Shown: positions 11,590-22,739 of the stretch, piece after piece
How the letters are laid out: every line of letters begins with the position of its first letter
Position numbering within the stretch: position 1 is the first letter of the stretch
The notes under the pieces: generated by a model
Seen by the model: the letters and a program-made list of their open reading frames with translations, nothing else
What the model was told of the DNA's origin: nothing
Databases searched by the model: none
NCBI RefSeq assembly: GCF_963422355.1
Contig: NC_085087.1
Span: forward strand, 423,001 to 487,000
Reading direction: 5' to 3'
Length of the DNA stretch: 64,000 nucleotides
From: Corticium candelabrum
Taxonomy: Eukaryota > Porifera > Homoscleromorpha > Homosclerophorida > Plakinidae
Position numbers and translations under genes: made by a program

Positions 11590-12517
11590 CATACAATTGA
11601 AGGGTCAAGGGCTACTTTGGCCAGCTTTCATCCCATCTCACGTCATCCCTCTCACTAGTGAAGTCATGTCTGTCTAAGTCCGCTCTTTATGCATATGAAT
11701 GCCATCTTTTAAGAGGTGGAACTGATACAGAGATTGTGAATGCTATTGAGAGAAGTTTGGAGGCAGAAGCAGCTAATGTTGATGACACTTGGTCTTCTAT
11801 GCCACAAATTTGTGCACTTGCGTCTGTCATTGAGGCAGATGTCAATGTTGTGTATACAGACATAGATAAACAGCTGTCATCATTTTTTCACACAACAGTA
11901 AAACGTCTCATCTCAACACAGGTCGATTCAAAAGCATCAATATCTATCACGTGGTCCAGTGTTGCAGCCATCCCGTCTAAAGAAGGGTTTGTACATCTAA
12001 CGAAGGGTTGTACGTCTCAACCACTTTGTTCCACTGGTGTGTTGGACTTTGCTGCACAGCGTAGTACACCAATAGCGGGCAGCAGTGTAGAACCACAACC
12101 AAGGACAAATTCAAGTCCAAGGAAGAATCACTGTCCTTCCATATGCAAATCACAGCAGCTGAAGCTGGGTGATTTCTTTAAGCCCAAGGTCAGCAAACAG
12201 AAGCCTGCAAGATATAAGAATGTGTGGATAGTTTTGACACTGCGTAGACTCTACACATGATGACTCCTTCATACAAATCAGTAGGAGATAAACAGTGGTT
12301 CAAACATTCCATATCTGGCTCTCTCAAGAATGCCAGTACTACTACAGCTTACTCTACTAGTTCTGCAAACCTAATGACAGACACCATGTGCACGCCAAGT
12401 CTCAATGTATCTACAAGGGCTCAAACACAAGAGGAAGTTTGCATGTTGCAAGAGCCAGAAGTAGCAAATGGTCGTCATGAACAGTCAATGTCGGTGCCCA
12501 TAGCCTTAAAGCAGTGA
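11295..12517 (+). pseudogene. OTU cysteine-protease domain plus linker of an OTU/hAT element (element 1)
   Basis: The plus strand encodes VPLEVPGDGNCLFHTVARSL at about 11326-11388. DGNC is the hallmark Asp-Cys catalytic box of OTU deubiquitinase-type proteases. The rest follows after an interruption at 11404-11655 that contains a GT array; AA|GTACAG and CTCACTAG| could be splice sites. It runs from about 11656 (YAYECHLLRGG, ICALASVIEADVNVVYTD). The C-terminal stretch ISITWSS......EGFVHLT aligns with the usual NHF catalytic-His region, but His appears lost (EGF). Downstream is SQQLKLGDFFKPKVSKQKP (about 12151-12207), a textbook PIP-box (Q-x-x-L-x-x-F-F) with a basic tail. A stop at about 12258 breaks the frame and coding-like sequence resumes to 12517. 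The hAT transposase follows directly. Confidence 0.7.
11509..11588. repeat. (GT)n microsatellite
   Basis: About 40 GT units preceded by degenerate GTGC repeats (11483-11508). It interrupts the OTU coding region. Confidence 0.98.
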
Positions 12518-12680
12518 AACATCAGGTGTCACTAAGACCATTTCAGAAATGGCAATCACAGCATTAGCAAGAGTACAACTCTCTGTCTTGGCTTCAATGT
12601 CACACTGAAAGACACAGAAGTGACCTTGTAAATTCTCTGTGGTGTGAAGTGTGTACAAAGTATGAAAGCAGTATACTGTA

Positions 12681-13234
12681 TTTGCCCGTAATAACGCCCT
12701 GGGCGTATAGAAAAGAAACAATTTTTCTGGGCGTATACTAGGGCATGGGCGTTATTTTGGTCCCAGGCGTATACATGGTCGAAAAATGCTGTCGTTTGTC
12801 CGGTCATCACCTAAATACTTGCAGACAGAAATACCACAAAGCTTGCAATTAGCCATTTGCAAGATCAAAGGTACTGGTATCCGTACAGCATCAGCGTATA
12901 CACAGAAACCAAACACTATGTATACGCATATAAACTAGAGTGGTCGGCCTGAAGCCGGTCAAAAGCATCTGGGTCAGTAATTGCAACGAAGACATGAGTC
13001 TAGCGGTTAGCACTTTCACTCAACACTGACACCACCTCATCAAACACACACAGAGACGAATGTTCTGTGGACCCCATTTTGTTTTGTCAGCGCATGGGTA
13101 TCCTGGGCTTATACTTGGGCTTGAGCGTATAGTTGGGCATGGGCGTTTTTTCGGGCTGACAGTTCTGAACTGTCGCACATGGGCGTATATACGGGCATGG
13201 GTGTTATTTCGGTATGGGCGTTATTATGGGCGAA
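12681..13234. mobile_element. MITE with TA target duplication, inserted in hAT element 1
   Basis: The ends are TTTGCCCGTAATAACGCCC (left) and, reversed, TTCGCCCATAATAACGCCC (right), each flanked by TA (12679-12680, 13235-13236). The 554-bp interior has no transposase. Its subterminal regions carry many copies of a GGGCGTATA / GGGCATGGGCGTT motif in both orientations, a clustering typical of transposase-binding repeats. The TA target and lack of coding suggest a Tc1/mariner-type non-autonomous element. Confidence 0.8.
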
Positions 13235-14328
13235 TATGGTATCAAGTCTTAAAAATTTTTCACCAGCATGGCTAACTAGTTCACTAAACCAGAGAACCAG
13301 CAATATTGTGGCCCATGCTAAAGTGAACAGCATAAGGCAGCAATGAACAAATGGAGAGTAGAACAAGCTGCCAAGTCAAGAGAATCTTTGGCATCGTACA
13401 AACTTATTGCAAAAAGCTTACACAAATGAAAAAATCTGAACGTGAGAAAATGATAAAAAAGTTTGACATTTGCTATCTTCTTGCTAAAAGATAACATAAC
13501 TTTTCACAAGTACCCATCTTTAGTTCAGTTGGAAAAGTGACATGGTGTTGATGTGGGCACATCATACTTGATCAAAGCAAGCACAACGGATTTCATTCAC
13601 TACACTGCTGAAAGTCAACGTCTCAAGTTTAGACATTCAATGAAAGTCATAATGTTCTACATATTGCTATTGATGGCTCTACAGACGTTAGCAATGTAGA
13701 GGATGAACTTGTGATGATACAATATGGCTTAATACATAACAATGCACATAGAGTGAAGTCAGTAACGAGATTTCTTTCTGAGGAAGTACCTGCAAGAGCA
13801 GATGCCAATAGCTTAATAAAATGTATTGAGACAAGTTTGAAACCACTCGGCATAATGATATTGCAGATGCTTCTAGCGTTCTTGCCAATGATGCTGTAAT
13901 GGTTGGGGTAAGCACAGATGGTGCAGCAGTCAACATTGCAGAGGTGAACGGAATGAAAGGTAAACTCCAAGCACATCTTCCTTGGCTCCAGTGGCAATGG
14001 TGCTATGCTCACAGGCTTGAGCTAGCCTGTAAGGATGGCCTTTGCAGCCAACTCATGACAGACCTAACAGAGCTTCTTCTGCGACTGTATTACTTGTATT
14101 CAAAGTCTCCAAAGAAGTCACGCGATCTAGCAACAATTGTAGGAGATCTTCAGGAAGTGTACCACTTGCCTAAAGGTGGAAATATACCTGTTCGATCATC
14201 AGGGAAATAGATGGATTTCTCACAAACGAAAAGCACTTCAAAGATTTGTTGACAAATATGGTGCATATGTCAATCATCTGTCATCACTAGCTGAGGATAC
14301 CAACACAAAGAGTGATGACCAGGCTCGG

Positions 14329-14802
14329 TTGTCGGGATATCTTAGAAAGATGAGGCAGTGGAAAACGCTTCTTGGTGCTCCGTTATATATAGACTTACTG
14401 AAGCCAATTCATATACTCAGCCTAAGTGTTCAAGATGACCATGTAAATGTTGTTCGTGGAATCCAGTGCCTGTTACTGTCTTCCGAGTCTTTGAAGAGTC
14501 TGAGAATGGAAGACCCATTGAAATGGCCTTCAGTGAAGTGAATTCTAAGGCGAGTCAAACAAGAGTTGTCGGGATATCTTAGAAAGATGAGGCAGTGGAA
14601 AACGCTTCTTGGTGCTACGTTATATATAGACTCACTGAAGCCAATTCATATACTCAGCCTGAGTGTTCACGATGACCATGTAAATGTTGTTCGTGGAATC
14701 CGGTGCCTGTTACGGTCTTCCAAGTCTTTGAAGAGTCTGAGAATGGAAGACCCATTGAAATGGCCTTCAGTGAAGTGAATTCTAAGGCGAGTCAAACAAG
14801 AG
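14329..14802 (+). repeat. Direct tandem duplication of 237 bp inside the hAT gene
   Basis: Units 14329-14565 and 14566-14802 are nearly identical (about ten differences), each running from TTGTCGGGATATC to CAAACAAGAG. Both encode GYLRKMRQWKTLLGA and end in the same SVK stop. The unit length is a multiple of three. Confidence 0.95.
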
Positions 14803-14970
14803 GGTTCAGAAAGTCTCTACCAGGGTGTGCCTTTAGTCAATCTTACGGATAGCTATTCCAAGGCATGTGCTGGCCATGTTATGAAAGAGATCTCGAGTGT
14901 CTAAGTAAAAAGATGAGAGAGTGCTTGGAGTGGTCTGACACAGAAATTTTGGGAGCAATTCTTACTTTCT

Positions 14971-14973
<3 letters not shown>

Positions 14974-15065
<92 letters not shown>
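14974..15065. repeat. (CA)n microsatellite
   Basis: About 46 CA units inserted in the 3' part of the hAT relic, between ILTFLY and the dimerisation domain. Confidence 0.98.
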
Positions 15066-15067
<2 letters not shown>

Positions 15068-15589
15068 TTCTTGCCAACATCTTTGGCTCCTTCTACACTA
15101 CACGGCTGCATTGAATCTGATGATGAAAATGATAAGAACAATGATGAAATCATGGAGAGAGTTCTTTCTGCAACCGAGCTGCTTTCAATGCAGTTTCAAA
15201 AGCCACTAGAAGCCAAACATGTCAACCAACTTGGCCTTATAGATGAAGTAGAAGAAATGGTGTTGTATGCCAGGAATTACCTAGGAATATTAAGCACTGA
15301 ATCGTATGAATCTACATGGTACCATCTCCACACCTGCTGTGACCATGACAAATGGCCTAATGCACTGAAGCTCTCTCAACTTCTTTTCAGTTCGCCATTC
15401 ACAAACAGTTCTGTGGAACAAATGTTTTCACAGCTGAAAGTAATTAAGACAGAAAAGCGAACTAGACTCAGAACCTATACATTGTCAGATCTGCTGGAAA
15501 TACATTGTGAGGGCCCTTCCCTAGAAGATTCTAATGCTGTAGAGTTGTGGTGGGAAGCGGCTACCAGATGTGAAAAGTAAGCAATACCA

Positions 15590-17870
15590 CTCTGAGGCTT
15601 CTGCTGAATCTGATGCTGAGGATACAAAACAGCAACCACCTTGCCTCAATCTTACAGATTGGGACAAGTGGCTTCACCCAGCCTCTGGACTGTCTTCAGA
15701 TAGCTCTGGTTTGGACTCTGCATGATTTAGTTGATAATGCTGGTCACCCCTTAGGATATCATTATGTAAGCTACCCTATTGTTTCCTTGACATGTTAGTA
15801 ATTCTGTGTATTCTACTACATCTATAGGTTATTACTCATATTAATACCCAGTTTTTAATAAAAAAAATTACATGCAAAATGGCTGCAATGGGGGCGGGAC
15901 TTAATTATATATGTCACACCATATATGTGAATGTCCTACCAAGGCTCAGATTGTCCAAGCCAAAATAATTCTCTATTTTCCACACTGACTGAGTGACACA
16001 AGATGTTACCACATGTGAACAGAAAACGGCAACCAATCCATACTGAGCATGCCGAAGACACAAGCCAACCCGGTTCCTCGGCTAGGACAGGTACAACACT
16101 GGAATGCTTGAAGAAACCATGTAACAGACAACCACCAGTCTGGGTAAAGGACTACGACTTTTAGCTTGAGTTGAGCGTAACGTTAAGAAGGAAGCAGTGT
16201 GACAGGTGCTAAACGTAGTCATTATGTAGAGCATGGTGTGCATGCATGGACAGCTGTGAAATATTGCAACGCTTGTGGTTGTTCCTACAAGGTGTCTTCC
16301 GCTACATACATATACATTTGCCTCAGACTCCACAGCTCGTTGCGCTTGTCTTGCTTTAGCTATGGAATTCAAGTTTCTCAACACGAAACCTAGTTTATTA
16401 AAATGAATCAAACGAGTTTGAGCACTACAGTGTGAGCAGCATGTGAGATCTAGTATTCAGTAAAGTAAAAGGCATGTTGTGGTATGTGTGCATAAAACTG
16501 GTCAGCGTTGCTTTTTCAACACTTACTACTATAACCTGTACCTTCATTAACTCAATTAATAAAAGATCTTGTTACTAGTTGTAACCACACTGCTGCACCT
16601 AGACACCCAATTCAACTTGTGAACTACAGCATCTGATGGTCAGTAAATGGAACTAACTGCTGCTTGTTCTCTAGACTGCAAACAAGTATGTTGTTACAGA
16701 AAAACCCACAAAAATGACCAATACAGTAATGTAGGAGGAGAGAGTCTTAATTAATAGCCACAATTGAATTGAATTTTTAGTCAATAATACATCAACCAAG
16801 ATCATCTAAACTCCTGTTTTCAAAGTCCTGTCGCAGTATGATAGCCAAGTGCAACAAGAAAGTGATAGATTATCAAGGGATGCACTAGCACTTCCTAAGT
16901 AGGGATGGCACCAATAGTTAATATCAATTCAAATCATCATTTTGGGATAGCATAGCTCTGAAATGCTTCAATAAAATGCCACAAGTTTTATATCATCATG
17001 GGTGGCTACAAAAGACCCTTGATCTTTGACCATTGCTTTAACATTAGCACGTTTGGATGACATTGGAACAACGTTTTTTACACCGAAGCTTAGCCACGTC
17101 TTTTTGCTACGCCTTTTCCCTGCGTGTGACATATTTTTGCATGCATATGCTGACTTGCCAGTTTCATGGATTTTAGCCAATTTTTTTGCGTGTGCCTGCA
17201 GACAGGATTTTCGCTTCTTCACTTCACTGTTTTTGTGTGTTACTTGAAACACCCGTCGATTTACTCGCAAGGTCTGTCTCATAAGCAGTGTTCATATTTA
17301 GTAACTTGGTTGGCTTACTGTCTGGTGCAGAAAACGTGCACGTGCGTGTGATAAGAGACCGTTCTTTTTAGATGGCAGAAGAGAAAATGCCGATACGAGT
17401 CTTGTCTTGCGTGGGAGTGGAACAAACGCCGATTGACAGATCTTAAAAGATTCCTCGTCCAATTGTTGCCATATTTTGTTAACAAACCCAATTCATGTGT
17501 GATGTGTGTCCAAACAATCGTTAGATGTGTACTGAATCGATTACAGATAGTTCCCACTGCTGATGAGTTGTCAAACTCAATTCTTTAACTGGTACATGGG
17601 GAACAGAAGAAATTTATGTGATAGCACATTTATTACAGACCTATAATCCCCCACAATTAAATCCCTATGTATTTGTGTGCAATGCCCAGAACAACATGGT
17701 TGGACATTGTACTCTCCCAATACTGTAGATAAACATTTGCCACCCTAGGCCATCACTGATATGGCTACGTATATCAATATTCACTGTTTAGTAATTTTCA
17801 AATATACTATCATTTGTAACGATGCTTCTATAAAAAAGACAGGAACAGGAATGGAAGAATGGAAAAGTAT
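15590..17870. other. Intronic stretch with no recognised gene
   Basis: The first 400 bp are probably the decayed 3' end of hAT element 1: a similar ATGTCC-TACCA stretch follows element 2. A minus-strand frame at 17282-16968 is Lys-rich (KKLAKIHETGKSAYACKN) with no splice sites or family I recognise. A CCCACAATTAAATCC motif near 17650 recurs in the inverted-repeat element that follows. Confidence 0.35.
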
Positions 17871-17871
17871 T

Positions 17872-18188
17872 TATGTGATAAATAAAAAGTGAAAGTAGGG
17901 ATGGCTGCATACTTTAAGCTAGTGCTTCAAAGAAGTAGGGGTCGAAAGATTCACAGACAAGTAGTCATACTTTCACATCTAACACCAATCTCCCACAATT
18001 AAATCACTACTTCACTCATGTTAGCTTTCAAGGTGGCTGCTTAGATAGGAGTGAAGTACGGATTTAATTGTGGGAGATTGGTTTCACATGTATGACTACT
18101 TGTCCATGAAAGTTTCAACCCCTACTTCTTTCAAGCACTACCTTAAAGTATGCAGCCATCCCTACTTTGTTTTTTATTTATCACACAT
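17872..18188. mobile_element. Palindromic MITE (foldback)
   Basis: Two arms of about 140 bp mirror each other around 18030. The left arm begins TGTGATAAATAAAAAGTG and passes AAAGTAGGGATGGCTGCATA. The right arm ends TATGCAGCCATCCCTACTTT then TTTTTATTTATCACA. The central parts share CCAATCTCCCACAATTAAAT in opposite orientations. Arm identity is roughly 90 percent. Confidence 0.85.
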
Positions 18189-18301
18189 AATATTTTTGCT
18201 TTCTTTTAGATTTTCTGACTAATGTCTAAAGGAAATACACCCTGTTGTGACCTACTCCTTAACACTGATGTTGCATTTTGGAGGACAGAGTCAACATTTT
18301 A

Positions 18302-18934
18302 GGGGTCATCCATAATTGTTGACATTTACTCAAGCGTACAAAGAGTACTCTTCTTCATACCCCCTCCTCCTTCCCTAACCGTACATAAAAGATGTTGCAT
18401 GTTTGAAGCTATTTCTAATTTACCATGGTAGTACTATATTTAAATAATTAGAAGCCCTTTCGAAGATTGATATGCACATTTCGTCATTCTGGCCAGCAGT
18501 CATCCATTGTCATTGCACTTCTGCACAGCTTCCTCGCAAGACAAAGATGGACTGGCAAAGACAAAAGCGTTCACAAGCTGCTGGTACAGTACCTGTTTTA
18601 TGAACAACAACAAGGTCTCTTAGACAGGTCTGTTAGTATCACAGAGTACACCTACCGTCCCAAGCCATGTACGCGTCAAACACGTGCGACCGACACTTAG
18701 TGCGTGCTATAGTCTACACGTCATACACAAGCAACGGATGGTTACAAACATAGATACAACACGCATGCGCATAAATGCAATATCCTGACTTCAGTATACT
18801 TGCTATCTACTTCTAGACCAAAAGAAATCATCAACATTTTATGTTCTGTCCCAAAGCATACAACTACTCTTACAGCCTCCACCTAGCATACGCTTTTTAC
18901 GCTTGAGTAAATGTCGACAATTATGGATGACCCC
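18302..18934. mobile_element. MITE, TA-flanked, GGGGTCATCCATAATTGT ends
   Basis: This 633-bp element has TIRs of about 40 bp that begin GGGGTCATCCATAATTGT and run through TTTACTCAAGCGTA. TA lies at 18300-18301 and 18935-18936. The interior has an open frame (18467-18700) of no known family. A diverged relative with TCACAAGCGTACAAAG in its TIR lies at 38941-39485. Confidence 0.85.
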
Positions 18935-19245
18935 TAGTTTATGCAATATGCCTATATCTAATACAATAAGTAAAAACTCCAGAAAGAATCCCAGTGCCTC
19001 TCAACACAATTTAAAATGGCCGTAAATGAGATAGAAAGAAGGGGCACTACCAATTACAATGGTTTATAGGTACAGGCAGCAAGATATGCATACACAGTAG
19101 CGATATAAATAACATCCAAGTACATAAAAAAACTTGCCAAGTAATATTTTGATTATAGAAAGCACCCAAGCAATCACCCAGCAGGCATGCACACACAGAT
19201 AAAAGAGCAATAGATGCAGGAAAGTTAACCAACTGTATTCCATAC

Positions 19246-19406
19246 CCTGTGGCTGTCTGAACGCAGAAGACAACTGTTGACCAATCTGTGATGCTGGTGG
19301 GTATCTCTGAGCTGGAAGTGAGCTGCTAGAAGTCCCACTCAGTATTCCATCAGAACTAACTTGCGTGACATCAAACGATGAAGAAGAGCTTCCAAACACG
19401 TGCTCA
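19246..19406 (-). CDS. PROSER3-like gene, exon C
   Basis: This 161-bp exon on the minus strand is flanked by a TTGTATAG acceptor (19408-19407) and a CACAGG|GTATGG donor (19245-19244). It encodes SEHVFGSSSSSFDVTQVSSD and then a Ser-rich stretch ending AFRQPQ. Entry phase 2 matches the end of the exon at 27605, and exit phase 1 matches the start of the exon at 1992. That double match is the main evidence that it belongs to the same transcript. There is no recognisable domain; it is a low-complexity linker between two more conserved blocks. The reading frame stays open into the intron (GMEYSWLTF...), which is not taken as coding. Confidence 0.55.
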
Positions 19407-19589
19407 CTATACAACATAGAAACAAAGTATCAGAACACAAATAGATAATCACAATAATGATCATTGATGTGTTTGATGTTATGTTTTCACAACCTCACTT
19501 CACAAACAATGTGCTGAGCAGTGTCTGCTTGGAGCCACTAGACAGCTACTATTTCCTGCAGACATGAGATATGTACCTTAATTCTTCAA

Positions 19590-20735
19590 AGATGCAATTC
19601 ACCCAATAAAGAGTTTCTAGCTCATGAGTCCTACATTCATCTGGGTTTCATACTTGAATCAGAGAAGTTCTTTGACTCAAGCATTTCAAAACCTATTGCC
19701 AAAGTGGTGAAAGCTCAGGACTGTCTCAGAGATATTCACAACCCTCAGACAGAGTTTCGTTTGCTTCAAACTATCTTTCCAAAGCATCATCTCATTCACA
19801 CTGTTCCACCACAAAATGCAGTTGATCAACTCATTTAGATTTTGATCAATGTTCACATTCTTTTAGATTGTTATGTCACTCCTCTCTTTCTCATAAAGCG
19901 TCGGTTCACGCAGGCAACCCTGCCCATCAACTTTGGTGCTCTTGATTTACATGAAGTTCAAAGTGTAGCTCTCCGGTATTCACTGAATGCTGTAACTCAA
20001 GTTGTCTTTTAGACATTCACTTGATGGCACCTCGATCAGATGACCCTTCTGCTCTTTGGCGAGCAATGTGCCAAGAAGTTGCCTATTTAAACTCTTGGAA
20101 TGTTGAAAGCTAATCTCAACACCAACTCAATGACGTACACGACATTGCTCACAAGCTCATTGTAATGGACAAATTAAGGTTGAATATATCTCAAGCAATC
20201 CTCATGCATACAAAATCAATCTAGACTATATACACACATTCTCTCAGCCTCATTCTACATCATGACTCCTAGACATTCCCAACCCTAATCTCAAGCTTGC
20301 CATCCCCAGACGTAAGTTCTGGAAATAATTTTTGTCTTTGGCTTGGAGTTCTTACTCTTTCCCCATCTCAAGTTCCATACACTGTCTATGTGGTGATCTG
20401 GTTGATCCATATGGTGATTCACCTCATTGGTTGCCACATATACGCCACATAAGGGCAAAGAGTCATGATGCTATGAGAGATGTTATCTACAAAGCGTTAT
20501 TGGTATGGATAAAGGAACACTGTGTAAGCAGACGTCTTCCTTTGATATAGCACCATTCCTCCAGGCAACACCTTTCAGTCATATTTCTTCATAGCCGTCC
20601 AGTCACATTTCTTCATAGCCGTCCAGCGTATTTTCAAATCTCCATTCTCAATACTTTCTAGTCTAAATTTCATGTTCTTTCTTGCATTCTCAGTGATTTC
20701 AGTTTCTATGAACAGAGAATTCTAAAAAAGACAAC
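19590..20735 (+). pseudogene. Retroelement C-terminal relic (copy 1 of 3)
   Basis: Frames joined by frameshifts encode EKFFDSSISKPIAKVVKAQD and QTEFRLLQTIFPKHHLIHTV (about 19665-19805). Next come TQATLPINFGALDLHEV (about 19910-19960), a decayed NPNLKLAIPRRKF near 20280, and IHCLCGDLVDPYGDSPHWLP (about 20375-20435). The C-x-C-G-x-x-x-D-x-x-GD motif and the order match the region after the reverse transcriptase in a retroelement family also present here at 53198-52640 and 63900-62935. The RT itself is absent. Stops are frequent, so this is an old fragment in the large intron. Confidence 0.6.
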
Positions 20736-20751
20736 AAATCTGATGACCTTG

Positions 20752-20870
20752 TTTCTTCATGTGGTGCTCTTTTCTACCCCATGGCTGAGAAATCTCTTTT
20801 CTATCCCATGGCTGGGGAATCATTTGTCTATCCCACGGCTGAAGAATCATTTGGTTCATAAACTTTTTCA
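20752..20870. repeat. Tandem repeat of about 30 bp
   Basis: Three imperfect copies of a unit containing CTATCCCATGGCTGGGGAAT between 20770 and 20855. A smaller direct duplication (CATTTCTTCATAGCCGTCCA) sits at 20579-20625. Confidence 0.65.
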
Positions 20871-21506
20871 AGCCTTGATGTTCCCAAAACTTGCTTCAAA
20901 GACTGTCTCAGCTCCCAAAACACCTTTTACACAAGCTTCTGAAACCTTATGCAACAGTTGCCTGTGTGTATGTGGTCTTTTAATGCACATATGATTGATT
21001 CATTACAGTAGATAATTAGTAATGGTAATATGCACAATTGAAAGAAGCTCTACGTGCTATAGTTAGAAGTACCTCCATGCTATATAAGGTCCACAAGCCT
21101 GAAGTTTCAACTACAAATGGATGAAAAATGCTGCCTCAGGGTTTGAACTTTGTAATTTCTGTTGGTGGTCCAAGAGGACTAGTAGCTCTCTATTTCACTT
21201 GTCCGCATGTACTTCTACTCATCACTTCAATTCTTGTAATTAATTGTAAATTAATTTGCATTAATTATACGTTTGATATCAATATTCAAAAGCTCAACTT
21301 AATTACCAGTCATAATTACAAAAGTAACCACAAGCTTGAAGACATGTAGATGAATTGATGAAAGTAGACACTAAAGTTTGTAAGTGTAGAAGTTTTATGT
21401 CAAAGTGCCTACCAAGTGACAGCACGCCTGTAGAGTGCATTATTCGGATGAGACAGTTTTGACATTGCCAAAATAGCTGCATCCAATTAGATGCTAGAAC
21501 ATCTTA

Positions 21507-21993
21507 GAGCGTGTTCATACTGGGCCGTAATCAATCATGACTACTTTGGCGTTAGTGCACTAATACCAATTGTTCACACTGGTCTGATCATGATTAGCGT
21601 AACGCCATTCTAACGTCGTAAGAGAGTAGCGTTACAACGGCGGCATTAGTAGTGGTGGCACATTACAGTTGCACTTGCATGAAATGTACACCAAATGGAT
21701 AGTCTGGCCATGCTTGTGATGATGCTGTATATCTATGTGGCTGACACTGGTAACACAGATTTGCTGTCAGAGAGAGGCACACCAGAGGAAACAAGTGCGG
21801 TAATTCAAACGTCTCCAACGACTGATGCCCCCCCCCCCCCCGGAAACTTCCCAGATTACAGTCTGTGAAGCCCATACTACGCATATTATCACGTTCGTAT
21901 GTGACTGTACTAATGTCTAGTGATGATTAGTTGCTGTGAACTCACTACCCTAATGATAGTTATATTAGCGAAGTATTTGGTGCGAACACAGTC
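21507..21993. mobile_element. Possible PIF/Harbinger-type MITE
   Basis: The left end GAGCGTGTTCATAC and the reversed right end GACTGTGTTCGCAC match at 10 of 14 positions. Both are flanked by TTA (21504-21506, 21994-21996), the usual 3-bp Harbinger target. The 487-bp interior is non-coding and includes a run of 14 C at 21828-21841. The TIR is short, so confidence is limited. Confidence 0.45.
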
Positions 21994-22393
21994 TTACAGT
22001 CCATAGGTGTATCTAGGTAATTTTGATATGCAGTCTAGCTTTGTTTGTTTTAACTTCTTTCTTCTATACGCATACTGTATGTGTACACTGTACATGTAGT
22101 CATACATAATTTACCTGTACTTATCACATCCACTGATTCTAAATCCGAGATATTGCGGTTTCACATATCTCTGGCATTGTTTGGTAGATACTGTTGCCTT
22201 GGACTTCCTGATGATGAGAGTCATCCGTAAGCAGCACATTATGCACTACTTCACCTGAAGCATCATCTTCATTATCAAATTTTGACCTTGATTACATCCA
22301 AGTAAACAATCACTATCCTTATCAACAGTACTACCACAAAAGCAGAGTTTGGAATTTGAAGATTCCGACTGGGTATTGCCCATAGTCATGCTC

Positions 22394-22722
22394 TCAGTAT
22401 ATTGACCTAAAATAGTGTTCAGTCGAGTGCAGTCCCTTATGCAGGCAAGGCTTTTCAGAAACGACCCTATGCAGTATGTACTCTAGAACAACCTTAGTAC
22501 AAGCTAGTCTGCCTATCATCCTGGCAATGACACTACTGTGCATCTTTAAAAAATCATTCACATTAACTGTCGTAGCAGATTTTAAATTCTGTAAGTTCAC
22601 TTTGCCCTCATTGTCTACTGGTAATTCCAAAACATTCAGTGCAGGAACTTCTGGCTGTCTTTTCCTCAGTATCCAATGTTGCTGCCAATACTCTTCACTC
22701 AAATTTCTTCTATTTCTGATGC
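22394..22722 (-). CDS. Unrecognised coding-like exon or relic
   Basis: On the minus strand a frame preceded by a CTGCATCAG acceptor-like site encodes NRRNLSEEYWQQHWILRKRQ, then PEVPALNVLELPVDNEG and VNDFLKMHSSVIARMIGRLA. Composition is protein-like rather than low-complexity, but I recognise no family. There is no convincing start codon and no clear donor, so it could be one exon of a gene or a transposon fragment. It lies inside the 8.2 kb intron of the PROSER3-like gene on the same strand. The plus-strand frame at 22476-22739 is its antisense shadow. Confidence 0.3.
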
Positions 22723-22739
22723 AGACAAACCACCATTAA

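Larger units (their letters stand above)
12521..15580 (+). pseudogene. hAT transposase, ZNF862-like (element 1)
   Basis: This continues from the OTU part. A zinc-finger-like segment (LVNSLWCEVCTKYESS, about 12610-12670) is split by the MITE at 12681-13234. Coding resumes with KKFDICYLLAK (about 13460), then the RNase H-like core: HIAIDGSTDVSNVEDELV (13660-13715), VGVSTDGAAVNIAEVNGMKG (13904-13963), HRLELACKDGL and LLLRLYYLYSKSPKKSRDL. The C-terminal dimerisation block is at 15340-15580 (LKLSQLLFSSPFTNSSVEQMFSQ then LWWEA). Breaks: stops and frameshifts near 13490, 13630 and 14210, a 237-bp duplication, a frame change before each SVK stop and a CA array at 14974. Full-length relatives run to about 700 residues, so most of the protein is represented. 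No TIRs were identified. Confidence 0.85.

Noticed and set aside
16968..17282. Lys-rich minus-strand frame as a host exon
   Set aside because: No splice sites of quality, no family, low-complexity composition.
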